Shown here: one piece after another, positions 10,555-23,472 of the stretch
How positions within the stretch are numbered: position 1 is the stretch's first letter
Layout of the letters: the number at the start of each line of letters is the position of its first letter
Assembly: GCA_030762175.1 (NCBI GenBank)
Contig: CM060831.1
Coordinates: 81,541,001 to 81,605,000 of the forward strand
DNA from: Metallyticus violacea
Lineage: Eukaryota; Arthropoda; Insecta; Mantodea; Metallyticidae
Direction of reading: 5' to 3'
Length of the DNA stretch: 64,000 bases
The notes under the pieces: generated by a model
What the model saw: only the letters and a program-made list of their open reading frames with translations
The model's database searches: none
What the model was told of the DNA's origin: nothing
Program-made: the position numbers and the translations under genes

Positions 10555-11900
10555 TAGCTCTGTGTAAAATATGATCACGATAAAGTTTCAAAAAGTGTAA
10601 TAACACGGAGAGGTGTGAGGCAAGGCTGTAACCTATCGCCCCTCATTTGTTTGTAGATGATATATCAGAGAATATGTGTGTTGTTACCCCAAATATAGCA
10701 GGTATATCCATGCTCCCCTTTATGCGGGTGATTTAATATTGATATTCACAACAATTGACGATTTGCAAAGGGGGCTAGTCTACTTAGAGGGGATTGTCAG
10801 GAATGGGGAATGGCAGTCAATGAGAAGAAGAACAAAACAATGACATTCAAGAATGGGGCAGGTACAACAGGAAAGAGATGTGGGAGTATGCACCTCAGGA
10901 ACTGGAAAATGTTAAGAAATTCACATACTTGGGAGTCACTTTAGTTATAAACGGGAACTAGGCAAGACACATAGGCAACATAAAACGCAAGTGCTTAATT
11001 AAAAATATAGAGACATTAAAAATCTTAGTAAAAATACCGGAAACCTCCCTGAGAACATTGGAGTTGGCGTACAAGGCGGTTGTGAGGTCAACTGTGACGT
11101 ACGGAACCGAAATATGGGGGTGGTAAATCACCGAGGAACTTAATTAGGTTTCTAAAACGGTTGCTACAAGTAGGGAGGGGTACAGCAAATTGTGGGGTTC
11201 TTAAAGAGTTTCGTATTTCCAACGAAAGTGTAAATTTAAAAATAAGAACAATTAAATACTGGCTAAGGATAATACGGGGGGATCAAGCTCTTCTTCGTGC
11301 AGTTTGTGGGATACGGGATGGGCATCAAAAATAAGGAAAGGCTTAGACAATATTGGATTGGGGTATATTTGGTTAAGGGGAGAGGACATTACACGAAATA
11401 GTTGGAAAATAGTTAACAGACGTTTGCGGGATATAGATAGGAAAAATATTGAGTCTCAATGCGCAGAAAAAGTATCGCTTAACCTGCAGGCTCAAATACG
11501 TCCGGTGTGGGAGAGGGGGATTATCTAGATATCTGTAGCAGAGAAGAAAGAACTGGTCTCGCAAGGTTCAGATTAGGGGCTTGGAAAGGAAACAAAACAG
11601 TTCATGCTCTCGGGGAAAGAATTTGCCCACTGTGGGGAGAAAGCGATACCTGGAGGCATATTGTGCCAGAATGCAGGGAAACGGAGATTTTAAGAAATGA
11701 GCATTTATCATCGCAATTTCTGAATGCCAATAGAAGTTTGAACATTTGCCGGGAAGTGTTGGTGCATGCGAGATACTCACACAAATTGAGAATTGTTCTG
11801 GAGAAGATTCGACAAAGGAGGTTGGTTAATGGCTATAGTGAAGAGGGGGGCGTTGGAGAGAGGATGTGAGTAAATGGAAGAGGGGCTCAAGAGTAAGGGT
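10555..11900 (+). mobile_element. LINE, reverse transcriptase C-terminal half and 3' UTR
   Basis: The plus strand encodes, with several stops and frameshifts, a reverse transcriptase motif TRRGVRQGCNLSPLI (near 10606-10650), a YAGDLILIF active-site box (near 10722-10748; normal box Y-A-D-D), and a VNEKKNKTMTF segment. It then runs through a C-terminal region to 11869. The element is 5'-truncated, with no endonuclease visible. It is the largest LINE remnant in the window and is probably related to the pieces at 37805 and 52610, which share the layout of the last 200 residues. Confidence 0.75.
11304..11869 (+). pseudogene. LINE ORF2 C-terminal fragment
   Basis: Two overlapping frames (11304-11528 and 11507-11869) cover the thumb-distal region of a non-LTR reverse transcriptase. 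Visible are WLRGEDITRNSWKIVNRRL, then RTGLARFRLGAWKGN, then a knuckle C-P-L-W-G-x3-T-W-R-H-x4-C. The normal C-P-x-C-x-H-x4-C knuckle has lost its second Cys to Trp. The reading switches frame at about 11515. It would bind nucleic acid and help prime reverse transcription; it is non-functional here. Confidence 0.7.
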
Positions 11901-11990
11901 CCCATTCATGTTTATGTCTTTGAATATAAAAGTATTAATAGAAAACGCAAATATATTCAAGTATTTGTATGTATGTGTGTATGCACGTGG

Positions 11991-11991
<1 letters not shown>

Positions 11992-12031
<40 letters not shown>
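11992..12031 (+). repeat. (TG)n microsatellite
   Basis: About 20 uninterrupted TG units just downstream of the LINE 3' end. Confidence 0.9.
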
Positions 12032-12032
<1 letters not shown>

Positions 12033-12867
12033 CTTTTTGATTGATATAAGAACGATATAGCATGTGTAGCCGTAAGGCCCATGCGACAGTTGTATTTATT
12101 TGAATGTATTCTAAAACGTCCATTACTACTACCACTATTGGCCAATGTGAACCTCTCTAAAATTGCTGACAAAAATACATGTATCTGCCAAAATAGCTCT
12201 ACTTTTTGTGTAATTCCTCTGAGGTTTTTTTTGGAGCACTTTCTTGTTCAATAGATGTACTGAGGAAAAATAAAAAAAAAAAAAAAATAATAATAATAAA
12301 CTGAATAATAATATATGACTTAAATAAGGCACTGTCTCAAATTATCGCGGTATACTTAGATCAGGCAAAACATATAATAATGATAAAAGGCTATTATCAA
12401 AGCTCATTTAATTAAAGAAGAAGTGTTTTGGGTGTTTAAGCAATGAAGAAACGAACTGAGTTTGTAAAGTTTTACAATGATAGTAAAAATGCTGCACATT
12501 ACAGTTTATTGCCTTGAATTTCGTCATTTTATTGCTAAATATAGTTTATGTATTATAGTAGCATTGTGTTCATTATTTTGTGGATAATCTACGTGTGTTA
12601 ACAGCAGCGGTTCGGCAGTTTGGAGTATATAACTAACTACGGCGGTTCTACTGTAAGTCCTTGCAGGTTATTCCTTCTGTTGCCTTTGAAATTAAGAATA
12701 TATTCGTCAAAGTGTGAACATGGGTATTAATACTTTGTCGCATTAAGGCACAGAAGAGAAAAATACAACTACACTTAATTTCGGAACACCAAATTTCATT
12801 CCGTCAACTGGACGGTTGGAATTGATTCATGGTAGGGGCAGTTAGTGACCTTGAGGATTTCTTCAAG
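12032..12867. other. No recognisable gene; A/T-rich simple tract
   Basis: An A run followed by AATAATAATAATAA lies at 12271-12299. The rest is unassigned AT-rich DNA. Confidence 0.45.
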
Positions 12868-13122
12868 TTTTCTTTTTTTAAATATGTTCAACGCCCGTAC
12901 AGAGGCACTACAGGCGGTGAACATTGATGATATATGAGATGAAATGATATGTTGGGAAAGAATTTTTTAAGGAAGGAAACGTTCCAGGAATAAGTTCAGT
13001 GTACTTTCGCGGCATTTGGTATTTATAAGGACTGAGGAAAAACTGGAAAAAACCTGTCAGGGAAGACGGTCCTGATTCGAACGGCAGATCTCCCGCTCAC
13101 GAGTCCGTGTCTTAACGCCCTG
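12868..13122 (-). mobile_element. SINE family B copy
   Basis: On the minus strand the head has GGACTCGTGAGCGGGAGATC and a B box GTTCGAATC (near 13077-13085). The body has CCTCAGTCCTTATAAATACC and the tail GTTGAACATATTTAAAAAAA. Diverged from the copies at 4911 and 51515 but aligned along its whole length. Confidence 0.8.
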
Positions 13123-13354
13123 AAAAGGTGAATTACTACTCACTTTTGGACCGACGGTCTCCAGGACTATTTACGTGACAATTATCTAATTCCATTTATT
13201 TTCTCGAAGACAAATATTTTGAAAATGCTCTATTTGATCACATGAATAAAATTTCCTCCATATGCACCATAAGGAAATTATAATATGCACAATTTTCAGA
13301 TTTCCTCAAATGTCTGTGTAAGGGCAACCATTCTTTTATTAAATTGTACTATTG

Positions 13355-14672
13355 TTTTACCCCCAGACTATAAAGTACTGCCTCTCGATTGTAGTTGCAG
13401 TAGAGTTTTGTACCGCTAGGTGGCAACACTAGCACATCTGATGAGTGAGTGTTTTAAAGTTTCATGCTGCTGGGTAGCTGTATTGAGATTCTATAGTACT
13501 TTTTATGATATTCTGTGTGTAGTGTGTGGCGATTTTACGATGGATCCAAGATTAGAACAGAGAGTGTGCATCAAATCCTGTGCAAATCTCGGGGAAAATG
13601 CTACGGAGACCCTCACAATGATTCAACAAGTATTTGGGGGACAAAGCATGAGCCGTACACGTGCGTTTGAGTGGCAGGCTCAGTTCAGGGCCACCCGTAC
13701 AGCTATTGAAGACAATGCGCACACCGGTAGGCCCGTCAGCTGCACAACGCCCGACATTGTTGCCAAAGTGCAACATTTGAAAATCGTGAGGATCGACGTT
13801 GAATCATTGAAGACCTTGCTCATGAAGTGGGAATTGGTTATGGGACATGCCGACAAATTTTAACTGATGAATTGGGGCATGCATCGTGTCGCCGCAAAAT
13901 TTGTGCCAAGGATTCTGATTGTTTATCAGAAGGCCAACGTGTTGAAGTTTGCACGGAGCTTCGTCAGGCCGTATCCGATGACCCAACCTTCTTGTCCAGG
14001 GTCATCACCGGCGACGAGAGCTGGATGTACGCTTATGACCCTGAGACAAAACAACAATCCTCCCAGTGGAAGAGCCCGAACTCCCCAAGACCAAAAAATG
14101 CGAGACAAGCAAAGAGAGCAAAGTCAAGAGCATGTTCCTCGTTTTCTTTGATACCAAGGGGAATGTGCACAAAGAATTCGTCCCACCAAATCAAACAGTG
14201 AATTCCACGTACTACTGTGACGTTTTGCGACGCCTCCGTGAAAATGTGCAGAGACGACGGCCGAACTTTGGCGACAAGGGAACTGGCTGTTGCATCACGA
14301 TAATGCATCCTGTCACAATTCCTTGTTCACCAACAGCTTTTTGACGAAAAACAACATGAAGGTTGTCTCCCACCCACCACTGTACTCGCCTGATTTTGCA
14401 CCCTGCGACTTCGCTCTATTCCCCAAACTGAAAATCAAGTTGAAGGGACGTCGGTTCGACACAATAGAGAGGATTCAAGAAGAAACGCTGTCTGTGCTAA
14501 ACACCTCAAAGAACTGACTTCCAAGATGCACTTGGAAAATGGCAGAATCTCTGGGACCGGTGTATACGCGTGGAAGGGAACTACTTCGAGGTTGGCGGCG
14601 GTCATTAGTCTCAAAGTAAGTTTTTGAAATTATGGCAGCACCAGTCCCGAATATTGTGGATACCACCTCTTA
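13355..14672 (+). mobile_element. Mariner family B, copy 1
   Basis: The 3' TIR at about 14632-14672 (GGCAGCACCAGTCCCGAATA, ending ACCACCTC) matches the TIR of the second copy at 23473. The 5' TIR is strongly diverged and the left boundary is approximate. The element carries a multiply frameshifted transposase and, in its 5' leader, a CTCF-like core CCGCTAGGTGGCA at 13413-13425. Confidence 0.8.
13540..14516 (+). pseudogene. Mariner B transposase pseudogene
   Basis: The start ATG at 13540 gives MDPRLEQRVCIKSCANLGEN. The HTH linker follows (FGGQSMSRTRAFEWQAQF), then IEDNAHTGRPVS. Frameshifts near 13863, 14066-14130 and 14280 break the gene. Catalytic residues are visible in separate frames: Asp in TGDESWMYAYDPETKQQ (near 14010), Asp in LHHDNASCHNS (near 14292) and Asp in YSPDFAPCDFALFPKL (near 14405). 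An extra codon (PPLYSP instead of PPYSP) makes the D-D spacing 35 rather than 34. A close relative of SETMAR-type mariner transposases; dead. Confidence 0.85.
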
Positions 14673-16954
14673 TTGTTTCTCACTATATATCTTACATGGT
14701 GAAAACAAAGGGAACAAATAGAATTGAATACAATATTTATGCATCAAGCCTATTGCTAATAATAATATGTATGAATTATTTCTCTCAGATGCTGCGTTTT
14801 ATGGACCCTTAAACTCATATTTTTTATCTCTGTAACAAGAATATCCTGCAATACCGCAAAGTTATGCAATACTCGTGCATCGATTTTGTGAAAACTTAAA
14901 AAAAAAAAAAATTGAGTTGAAATGGGATTGTATAAACTAATAAAATGAGATAATTTCTGTTCTCTCCAAAAAATTATAATATTATTTTTCGACGTCACCC
15001 GTGACAGATTTCACATCAGAAATGCAATCTATGTTATTGACATATTTTTCTTTTTATGGACTCTCACCCATATTTGCATAGGCAATAAAAGAAGTTTTGT
15101 AACAGATCAAGAGAATACAGTTGCGTGCTAAAGAATCAAATTTTTCGTGGCGTGTCAAAGTAGTAGCTTCTCCTGGTAAGAGTTTTTTTTATGATGGTTC
15201 TGTTAACAATGCATGGTTTCTTGCAGTCTTACTATCCTGGTCGACTACATCGCATCTAGAGACATGGTAATTTGTTCGACTAAAACATGAAATAAATAAA
15301 AGTGAAGGAATTAAATGGTAGAAAGGATGGAAAATAAAAGGAAATGGTACCTTAAGGCCTCTTTGTCAGTTTTTTATGCGACATACGCAAACCTTTTCTA
15401 GAATTCGGGTTTGAGTTCCTTTTGGACATAGGAGCTGAGATATTATGGTGTTGTTTTGTTTCTTTTTCTTTTTTCTTTTGGCACAGGACGCGAACATGCA
15501 CGAAAATACGTGGATTTCCCCCAAGCTAATCGTTTATTTCAGACAATTTATGCGTAGCGCTTCTAAAAATTGGTAAAGCTTCGTTGTATCGCTGATTGCA
15601 TTGTAACTGACCAGCAATGCTCAAATACCTTGGTTGACGCTTAGCTACTAAGTGCTTAGCGAAAGATTTCCGTAGCAACCAAAACATAAGCTCATCGCTA
15701 AAGTAAATAATTGTGTGTGCATAAAAGAATTATAGTTAACAACCATCCATGCTTGTATATTCAAATAAAAATTTTGAATGTTGTATTTATATTACTATGG
15801 AAGGTAATAATATTACATGTTTGAATTGAATCTGTTCTATTTCACATATTTGTTGCAGCCCTTGGTGTCCTTTGTCTTTCCGCGAGATTTTCAAGCCTTC
15901 GTTTGTTTCACACAGTAATCTTATTATTCTTCAGTAAGCACACTTTGTATTACTTTCTTGGATAACTCTACTACTCCTCATTTCATGTTTTACAGGATGT
16001 ATTACAGAGTATAGCTACGTAAATGTTTGTAAACAATTTTTATTGGCCAGTCTACCTTGGAAAAATACAATTTTTATGTATTACATCGTTGAACATTTGC
16101 ACAGTTTCTTATGCAATTAATTAGCTTTCAAAATAAAGTACTTAAAAATAAAGTAGGAATTAAATAACTAAAATAAATCTTAAGATGTGTTGTGCAAAGA
16201 TGGCAGAGGATAAACTAAAAAGTCCGTCACGCAGGAACTACATAAACTAATTGAATTCCTCACCCAGTAGAGTAACTTAAAAATATATATAAATTTCATA
16301 TCGCCTTATTAATTGATGAAATGAAACTATTTGTGGCATTACTTTGTGGTATTAGGTGAAAAAATAGAATTCTTGCAACCTATACATATTACAAAATATT
16401 ACATTTTAGTATTATCATTATTATTGAGATTAAACTACAAAAAATAATGATATACTGTTAATTAAATGAAATATATGTCTAATGTAAGACAAAGCTAAAC
16501 CATGTAGGTATTTTTAAACATTTTTAAATGTAACCATGTTTATGAATTGAGCCCCTGGTATCATCTTTACATTCACTGAAATAGAGAGAAATAACAGAAA
16601 GTTTCGAGTTACACAGCGTACTTAAGATGTTCATATGTTTCAATAAAACAAAAGCGTGTTACTATACACAATCAACAACATACAATCGAAAGTTACATCG
16701 ATTTTCGGTGGCTTTGAAATTTCATTTAAATGTTGGTATAGTAAAAACATGTAACAAAACGTTTTCTGAAGGTTATTACAGAGCGCTCTTACATACAAAT
16801 ATAATTCTCAAACACATATCAGATTAATATTTCACATTTGCTATCTTCACGACGAGTTTTGTTAAATTTAAAATGCATGTAATGTTAAAAATACACTTTA
16901 TATGCTGCGTTAATTGATCGTTTTATTTTAAAACAATATAGAGAAAATTAAATG
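14673..16954. other. No recognisable feature in 2.3 kb of AT-rich DNA
   Basis: No domain-bearing frame, terminal repeat or RNA gene was recognised. There is a C-rich to A-rich junction near 14897 and many ATTTAAA-type words. It may be intergenic DNA or old element debris. Confidence 0.45.
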
Positions 16955-17840
16955 CAAGAGCGCTTTTTAAATTTCGGTTTTAAAATATACACCAGTTCTA
17001 ATGGTCCAATTTCCATAATTTTTAGAAACTGTTTTTCTCAATTTATTTAAATGATATATGCCGAACTCTATTGTGACGAAACAAATATTGGAGGCGCTAG
17101 AGTGATTTTTAAATTTTGGGTTTCAGATAAACTCCCCTTCCTAAACACCCGATTTTCCTAATTTTCAGGAATTATTATTATTTTATTTAAATGGTACAGA
17201 CGGAATTTTGTAGCGAAAAAGCAAATATTGGTGCCGCAAAATAATTTTAAATGTTGGGTTTTCAGGTAAACACCCCTCCTAATTGTCCGACATTCCTGAT
17301 TTTCAGAAACCATTTTTCTTATTCTATATAAATGGTATATACGAAGATTTGTTGTGAAAAAATATTAATACCCCAAGAGCGTTTTTAAATTTTTGAGTTT
17401 CAGGCAATACCCTCCTTCATAAAAATCGGTTTTCACTGACTGTCAAAAAACATTTTTTCTTATTTTACTACAACGGCATATACAACGTTTCGTTTAAAAG
17501 CATTAAAATTGCGGCAACTAGAGTGCTTTTTAAATTTCGCTTTAACTCCCACTCATTTTTCAGATGTACTCCTACTCCTATTGGTCTGATTGCTCTGGTT
17601 TTCGGAAATAGCTATTATAATTTTATTTTTAAAAAATCACTTAGTTTCGTTGAGAGAAATAAAATGTGGGCCGATAAACGGATATTTTTACTTTTTTGAA
17701 AACATTTTCGCTTTACGTTAACTCCCAACACCAATGATCCAATTTTGCTGTTTAACGAACTCGACGAATCGTTTGTTAATTGAACGTTATAAGCCCGGTT
17801 TCGTTGAGAAAAACAAAACATTGCGAGTGCTAGAGAGTTA
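16955..17840 (+). repeat. Divergent tandem array, unit about 140 bp, about six copies
   Basis: A landmark word of the type GAGTGCTTTTTAAATTTCGG recurs at about 16958, 17100, 17238, 17376, 17521, 17688 and, partially, 17828. Spacing is 138-145 bp apart from one 167-bp unit. Each unit also carries a CCTAAT-x-GTCCGATTTTCC block, a TTTTCAGAAACT block and a TTATTTAAATGGTATATACG block. Units differ by many substitutions, so the array is old. No coding capacity. Possibly a satellite or the internal repeats of a larger element. Confidence 0.8.
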
Positions 17841-17844
17841 AAGG

Positions 17845-17953
<109 letters not shown>

Positions 17954-18135
17954 AACGAAAAATAATGTAACATTATTAATAATACAACTAAAACAACAAT
18001 AACTAGAAAAGCATAAAACACTAATAAAAAGTCACAGATTAGTAATCGCTACATTTCGAACTGTTTGAGTTCTACTAAAGCAGACAAGTGAAGGTAATAA
18101 AAGTAAATATTGAGTATCGAAGGTAACATTATGCA
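17954..18135 (-). mobile_element. Penelope-like 3' end with hammerhead-like hairpin, copy 1
   Basis: Read on the minus strand, 18135-17954 aligns along its length with 63784-63960 on the plus strand, and both copies run into an AT/GT microsatellite. Near the middle is a hairpin: GAACT (18072-18068), loop of 5, AGTTC (18062-18058), followed at once by GAAA (18057-18054) and TGTAGCGA. This resembles stem II plus GAAA of hammerhead ribozymes found in Penelope-like retroelements. The expected CUGAUGA core is not intact. The Penelope assignment is inference. Confidence 0.45.
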
Positions 18136-18502
18136 TGGAAACAGATAAAACAAGCGACAAGAGTGTGGGGGGGAAAAACATCATATGTAAAGATTTAAAC
18201 CTTGTGATATACCAGCTTTATGTAAAAATACAGCTGTCATCTGTCTATTTCTGAGTAAACTTTCAGACCTATGTGTAGGTAACGCATCAATAAACATTAA
18301 ATTAAAAGCATCATAAAAATCCTTACGGTGAGATAAAGCATGTTGGGCAACCCGCAAAGGAGACGGTCAATTAAATTTACTTTTCCTTGCAGCCCTGCTA
18401 ATGTATACATACATATATAGATTGAGACAGGTCTTTCACCCCCAACCCCCAAGGGAATAAAATTGCATATTGCATAAATTATAGCAAACTTACATTGCCT
18501 AA
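18136..18502. other. Unassigned; may be more of the Penelope-like element
   Basis: A minus-strand frame with LMFIDALPTHRSESLLRNRQ lies around 18230-18310, but I cannot match it to a reverse transcriptase or GIY-YIG domain. A G7 run is at about 18166-18172. Confidence 0.3.
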
Positions 18503-19780
18503 TACGAGGGTAGGTTCATAAGTTCCCGGCCTAACCATTTTTTAGGTATGAAGACAAAAACTATATTTCATTTTTCAATATCGTTACCATTTATTGCAAT
18601 ACACCTCTCACATCTTTGAATTGATATTTCAAATCCCCCAAACAAATATCAGAAGTCTTGTCTGCAAAATGGGGTTAAACAGCATCCATCACTTCTTCGG
18701 CACACTTAAATTTCCTTCCTCGAAGGTCCTTCCTGAGTTGTGAGAAGAGGAAATAGTTACTGGGAGATAGATCTGGGCTGTAGAGTGGATGGTCGATCTT
18801 CTAGAAGCCACATTTCTTCACAACTTCCTTTGCAACAAGAGCTGTGTGCACCGGCGCGTTGTCGTGAAGAAGGCGCACACCACCACTCAGTTTTCCTCGC
18901 CTTTTCTCTTTAATGGAAGTACGTAGTCTGTGCAGTAGGTCAGCATAGTACTCCCCATTTACTGTGATGTTTCTTTCCTTGAAAACAGTGAAGAGTATTC
19001 CTTCACGATCCCAAAAGATTGTGGCCATGATCTTCTTGGTTCACTGAGTGACCTTGGCCTTTAAAGGCGGTGCTTCGTCAGGTTTACGCCTGTCATTTCA
19101 TTAATTCTCTTTTGGTCAAGGGATCACAGTAGAGAACCATAGTTTCATCTATTGATGGTTTGCAGAACTTCTCTCTCTATCGTTGCCACGGCATAGCTCC
19201 AAAAATTCCTGATAACAGATGACTCGTTGCGGCTTTTGGACTGAGGAAAGAAGTCTAGGCACCCATCTTGCACTAACCTTACTCATGTTTAAATGTTCAT
19301 GAATAATTCGAAGGACTGTTGTTTTAGAAAGGCCCAGCCTTGCTGCTATTTCTGTAACTTTGAGTCGCCGGTCTTCCATAATTTCTCCTTCCACAAGAGC
19401 GAAGTTTTCAGGAGTGAGCACCTCTAATGGTCGGCACGGTCTTCGTCTTCAATGTTTTCTCGACCTATCCGAAAAAAAATTGGCCCATTCTTTTACGGTA
19501 GAATATGAGGGGGATGCTTCCCCATATACACCGTCCAATCGCTGTTTAATTTCGTTTGGAGTAAGTTCTTCTTTTGTGAAGAACTTAATAACAGGTCGAT
19601 ACTCCATTTTGAATATGTCACAATCTTCTACACATAGCCTTCTTTATGCAACTATATCTGAACAACTGAACACAGTTACAGCTGCAATTATTTACTTAAC
19701 ATATAAGGTATGACAGCAGATAAGGCTTTTGTGAAGGCCATAATCCTTATCGACGAGACCGGAAACTTATGGACCTACCT
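18503..19780 (-). mobile_element. Mariner family A copy
   Basis: The left TIR begins TACGAGGGTAGGTTCATAAG at 18503. The right TIR is cut short at 19780 (GGAAACTTATGGACCTACCT, then foreign sequence). Minus-strand frames give the HTH (19421-19149: MEDRRLKVTEIAARLGLSKT, then HEHLNMSKVSARWVPRLL) and the central part (19028-18801: ATIFWDREGILFTVF, YYADLLHRLRTSIKEK, VRLLHDNAPVHTALVA). The second catalytic Asp is present. The first catalytic region near 19140 is frameshifted and the third is disrupted. Not functional. Confidence 0.9.
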
Positions 19781-21563
19781 AGCATGAAACGTATTTACAA
19801 TTAACATCTAGCATACATGGTATAAAAATTCAGAAGGTAGATGAACTGACCAGAGGTGTGATGTAAATTGTATAATTAATATTCGATAAATTATAATATA
19901 AATATGTAGGAAAATTCTTTGTAAAAGTAAGAGTCTATTGAACATAATGTCGTTTGGTGCGTTTGCTTTCGAGGCTCCGGAGTAAGACGCGAGCTAATCC
20001 AATGGAAGGTGCACCTGGAGAGAAAGGGTCAGAACAATACTCTTTTGTTTTCTAGAGAAGCGACAAATTCTTTAGGCACTGTTGAACATTCCTTAAGAGA
20101 CAGTAAAACAAGTGAACGTACTCTGGCATAGCGTGGGCGCGTGTTCGAACGCCCACCTATAAGAAACGAGGATTTTAAAATACTGAGTATGAGAGCTTCA
20201 ACTTGGGTTTTGACTCGCCAATCAGAGCCTTGGATTTTGAATGACTAGAGTCCGTGGGCTCTGTCATGAAGCCCTGTATGAGGTAAGTGAGTCACATAGT
20301 CCAGATTCGAATCTAGTATATATGGGGAAACTTCCTCAGAAATACACGCAGTTTGTGCTTCGAGAGTCGTCCTGAGATCAAATCTTTCCCGACGCGAGGT
20401 GCACAGGTATGCAATGTCATCATATCTTGAGCTTCGAGAATATAATTAACGGTGGCGGCAAAAGCAGCGCACCAGGAGGCATCCAGATGGTTATGGTTCC
20501 AATAAACACGTCGATAAGTCCATGCAGCAGAGGGTTGTTCATATCCTAACACTCCCCTCCTCTCCCTTCTCCTCCATCCCGCGACTCCGAACGCGCGGAA
20601 CAGCAGAATCGGGTTTGGTAGGTTATTGTCATCTCAACGATTAACCGCTTTGTGACCACACAAAAACAAGATGTATGAATGCCCTCAGGGGTCAAAGTAA
20701 TGTGCTAGTAATGTTACATACATTGTAGGAGCAAAAAGCCAATCAGTCTCTTTCCGTCATTTATTTACTGATAGGACATAATTGCATTCTCCAGCGTTTT
20801 GCGTATTGGAACAACACAGTAAATTAATGCAAAGTAGTCTAAATCCGTACTTACGTTTCATTTTCTCTTCAGATATAATTGCAATAATAATTTTACATTA
20901 TAAACTGTCTTTCTTATTCTTCATATATATATATATATATAATTCCTATAAATATACATTGTACATAAGTTCCAAATCGTTTGTCTTTTGTAGCTTTCCG
21001 GTCATCGTTTAAACCAGTTCGGCTTCGTCTTTTTTTTTCTACTTTATTAGTTATTTGAAATCCTCAAGTGACAGAGCGTTGACCCATCGCCTTGACGGTT
21101 TGATTCAGGGCTAACCTTCTCTAGACTTCCTGTAGTTTGGAGTCTGGTCTATCTTAGATTTGGTTTTGGGATTATTTTTCCCTAGATCGGTTGTCTTTGG
21201 AGTCTTGTCTATTTATCTACGCTGTGAATCGGGCAGAATAAAAATAAAACAATATATTAAGACAAATCTGATAAAACAAAAAGATCTACCTTTAATCTAC
21301 AAAGAACATTGCTAATTCATGTTTTTCCACTTGCATCACCTATTACAAGTTCAGTTCTGTCGTGGACGTTCAGCTCATGAGTGTCATCTTTAAATCAACC
21401 AATGAAACGAAACACTTTTTTTAATTTTTACCAACCACAGCCGGATTATGGAGTGAAATTATCGGAAAAATATCAAATCCGTTTTATCACGCGACATGCA
21501 TCGGTTTGTGGTCAATGTAACCTATATCTCCACTATATAATTCCTGAACACGCATCACATGTC
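19781..21563. other. No recognised gene; two possible old SINE pieces
   Basis: A B-box-like AGATTCGAATC lies near 20304, and a GGTTTGATTCAG follows a CAGAGCGTTGACCCATCGCC segment near 21070-21110. Either could be a tRNA-derived SINE head, but no second copy in the window confirms them. A pyrimidine-rich stretch lies at 20551-20580 and an (AT)n run at 20924-20941. Confidence 0.35.
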
Positions 21564-21856
21564 GCTCCTAGTGGTGCAGTGGTAACCATAATTGCCCTCT
21601 AAACCCAAGGTCGCGGGTTCAAACCCGGCCAGGATGGATGGATTTTTGGGGGAGTAAAAATCCTAAGTATGGCTTCCTTCGGAAGGGTAGTAAAGCCGTG
21701 TCCCGTGTCGTACATCTATGGCTCGATAAAGAACCTCAAGCCTGAAAGAAGAGACCTCTGAGCAAAATTTGTCGGCCGTTTCACGTCCTATTTGAATGGG
21801 CCGCTGTTGACCTGAGATGTTAAAGAGCGTTTTTAAATAAAACGAATAAAAAAAAT
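21564..21856 (+). mobile_element. SINE family A, most complete copy
   Basis: The tRNA-derived head shows an A-box-like GTGGTGCAGTGG (21571-21582) and a B box GGTTCAAACCC (21616-21626). The body follows: TATGGCTTCCTTCGGAAGG, then AACCTCAAGCCTGAAAGAAG, then GTCGGCCGTTTCACG, then TGACCTGAGATGTTAAAGAG. It ends in AATAAAA repeats. Other copies are at 5326 (minus), 26038, 39862, 48532 (minus) and 63542 (minus). Polymerase III transcription from the internal promoter is expected from the family type. Confidence 0.9.
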
Positions 21857-23129
21857 CAGGGACTACTTTTGCTAGAGACGGTGGGAACTATTGATAGCAA
21901 CAAAAGCATGGACAATCGACAGTCATAACGCAAAATGGAGGGTTCTTCAAAGCGTTTTGGTGATGCGCCAAATGTGCTAATTGAAAATATCATTAGGAAT
22001 TCCAAACCATAGAATACGAAGAAAAATATAGACACTGTGTGTCATTTTTTTCTCTCAGTTGGTATTATTGTAAAATCGAACGATTAGCGATTGTAATAGT
22101 CGACTTTTGTCCATTTCAGTCTCACGGTTTCTGAATAGAATGGATATTCATAAGTATATCATTTTATACAAGTGTTTAATATTCTGTGCGCGAATTTCAA
22201 ATATATATCACTTTTATTTTTATTACATTCATGAAATCGTCCTAAACCCGTATTTGGCTCGTCTCTATTGGCATTACTGACGATCGGCATTCTTCTGTCG
22301 CAAGGTTGCTTGAAAGGCTAATTACCAATAATACAATCATTACAGTTTTGTGGCTAAGTTTAGAGAAATTATATTTAAATTCTTATTTTAATCGTGAAAT
22401 AGTCCTAATAAATATCACTAGAGGGTCTGAGCTTTCCAGATAATCCGCGAACATAATGAGTTCATTGAGAATAAGACAATTTACTTTATTAAGTGACAGT
22501 TATGGAGGGAAACATAGAAACATAAAAATATAATTTCTTCTTACACATTTCGGAAAAATTCAAAATCACTTGAATTCATTAACCAAACGTTTTTTATTTT
22601 TTCTTTCAGGGCAATGGTTGTGATATTTTTTTTTCTACACTTGCAAAAGGAGAGCAGCCAATATTGTGATTTATATTCCAAATCGTAGGGCAAAATTGAT
22701 ATATTTCGGTACTTTGATTGAAAACTGTCACACTATAAGTGTCAAGTAATTTAAGTAAGGAGCTGTTTATGTCATTTTTAGAAAAACCTTCACAAATAAC
22801 TTTTAATATAAGTAATTAACTTACTCTTATAAAAGACAATCTAATTTTATTTTATACCAAAAGTTACTCTACGATGAAATGCATGTATATTAAATTGTGT
22901 TCTAATATGTGTGTGCATATTCCTGTTGATGACATTATAGTAATCAGTTAAACAAAATGTTAAGTAATGCATTGATATATGTTCAAATAGAAGTACGCAG
23001 TTAACTGTTTTCATGAAGACAGTTCAAGGATATGCTTTGTGTGTGGTGTGCTCAGCCCTAATACAAGCAAATTCCTTCAGGGATACAGGGCCAACTTTAA
23101 CTTCTTCTAACCATGTCTCTCGTCTGCGA
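21857..23129. other. No recognisable feature
   Basis: AT-rich DNA without domain-bearing frames or repeat boundaries that I can see. Confidence 0.45.
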
Positions 23130-23185
23130 TGTTTCAGTAATGAAAACGGGCGTTAAACACTATTAAAATATAAAGAAAAAATATA
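23130..23185 (+). repeat. SINE B 3' tail fragment
   Basis: It contains TTTCAGTAATGAAAACGGGC and GTTAAACACTATTAAAATAT, matching the last 50 bp of SINE B at 4911-5205. 5'-truncated. Confidence 0.65.
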
Positions 23186-23472
23186 GCTCGCTATTTGAGC
23201 AAAATTTGAGTGAGTTACCTCAACATCCACCCACTTAAAAAAATAAATAAATAAAAAAGTTATTTCCTCAAAGTTCAAGAGCGGTTTGTAAACAGACATT
23301 TTCCCCTTCCACATTTCTAAAGGCAAACGTTAAAGAAGCAGGAAGTGTAGATGTGCGAGAGATTCCATTTTGGAACCTGGATTTATGAAGTAGCATTAGC
23401 TCAGAAATGACCTCAAAATAATGTCATTAAGTCTGTTTTAGATTCAATATTTTTATTACGTAAACTACAAAT
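23186..23472. other. No recognisable feature
   Basis: Spacer with an AAATAAATAAATAAA tract near 23240. Confidence 0.4.
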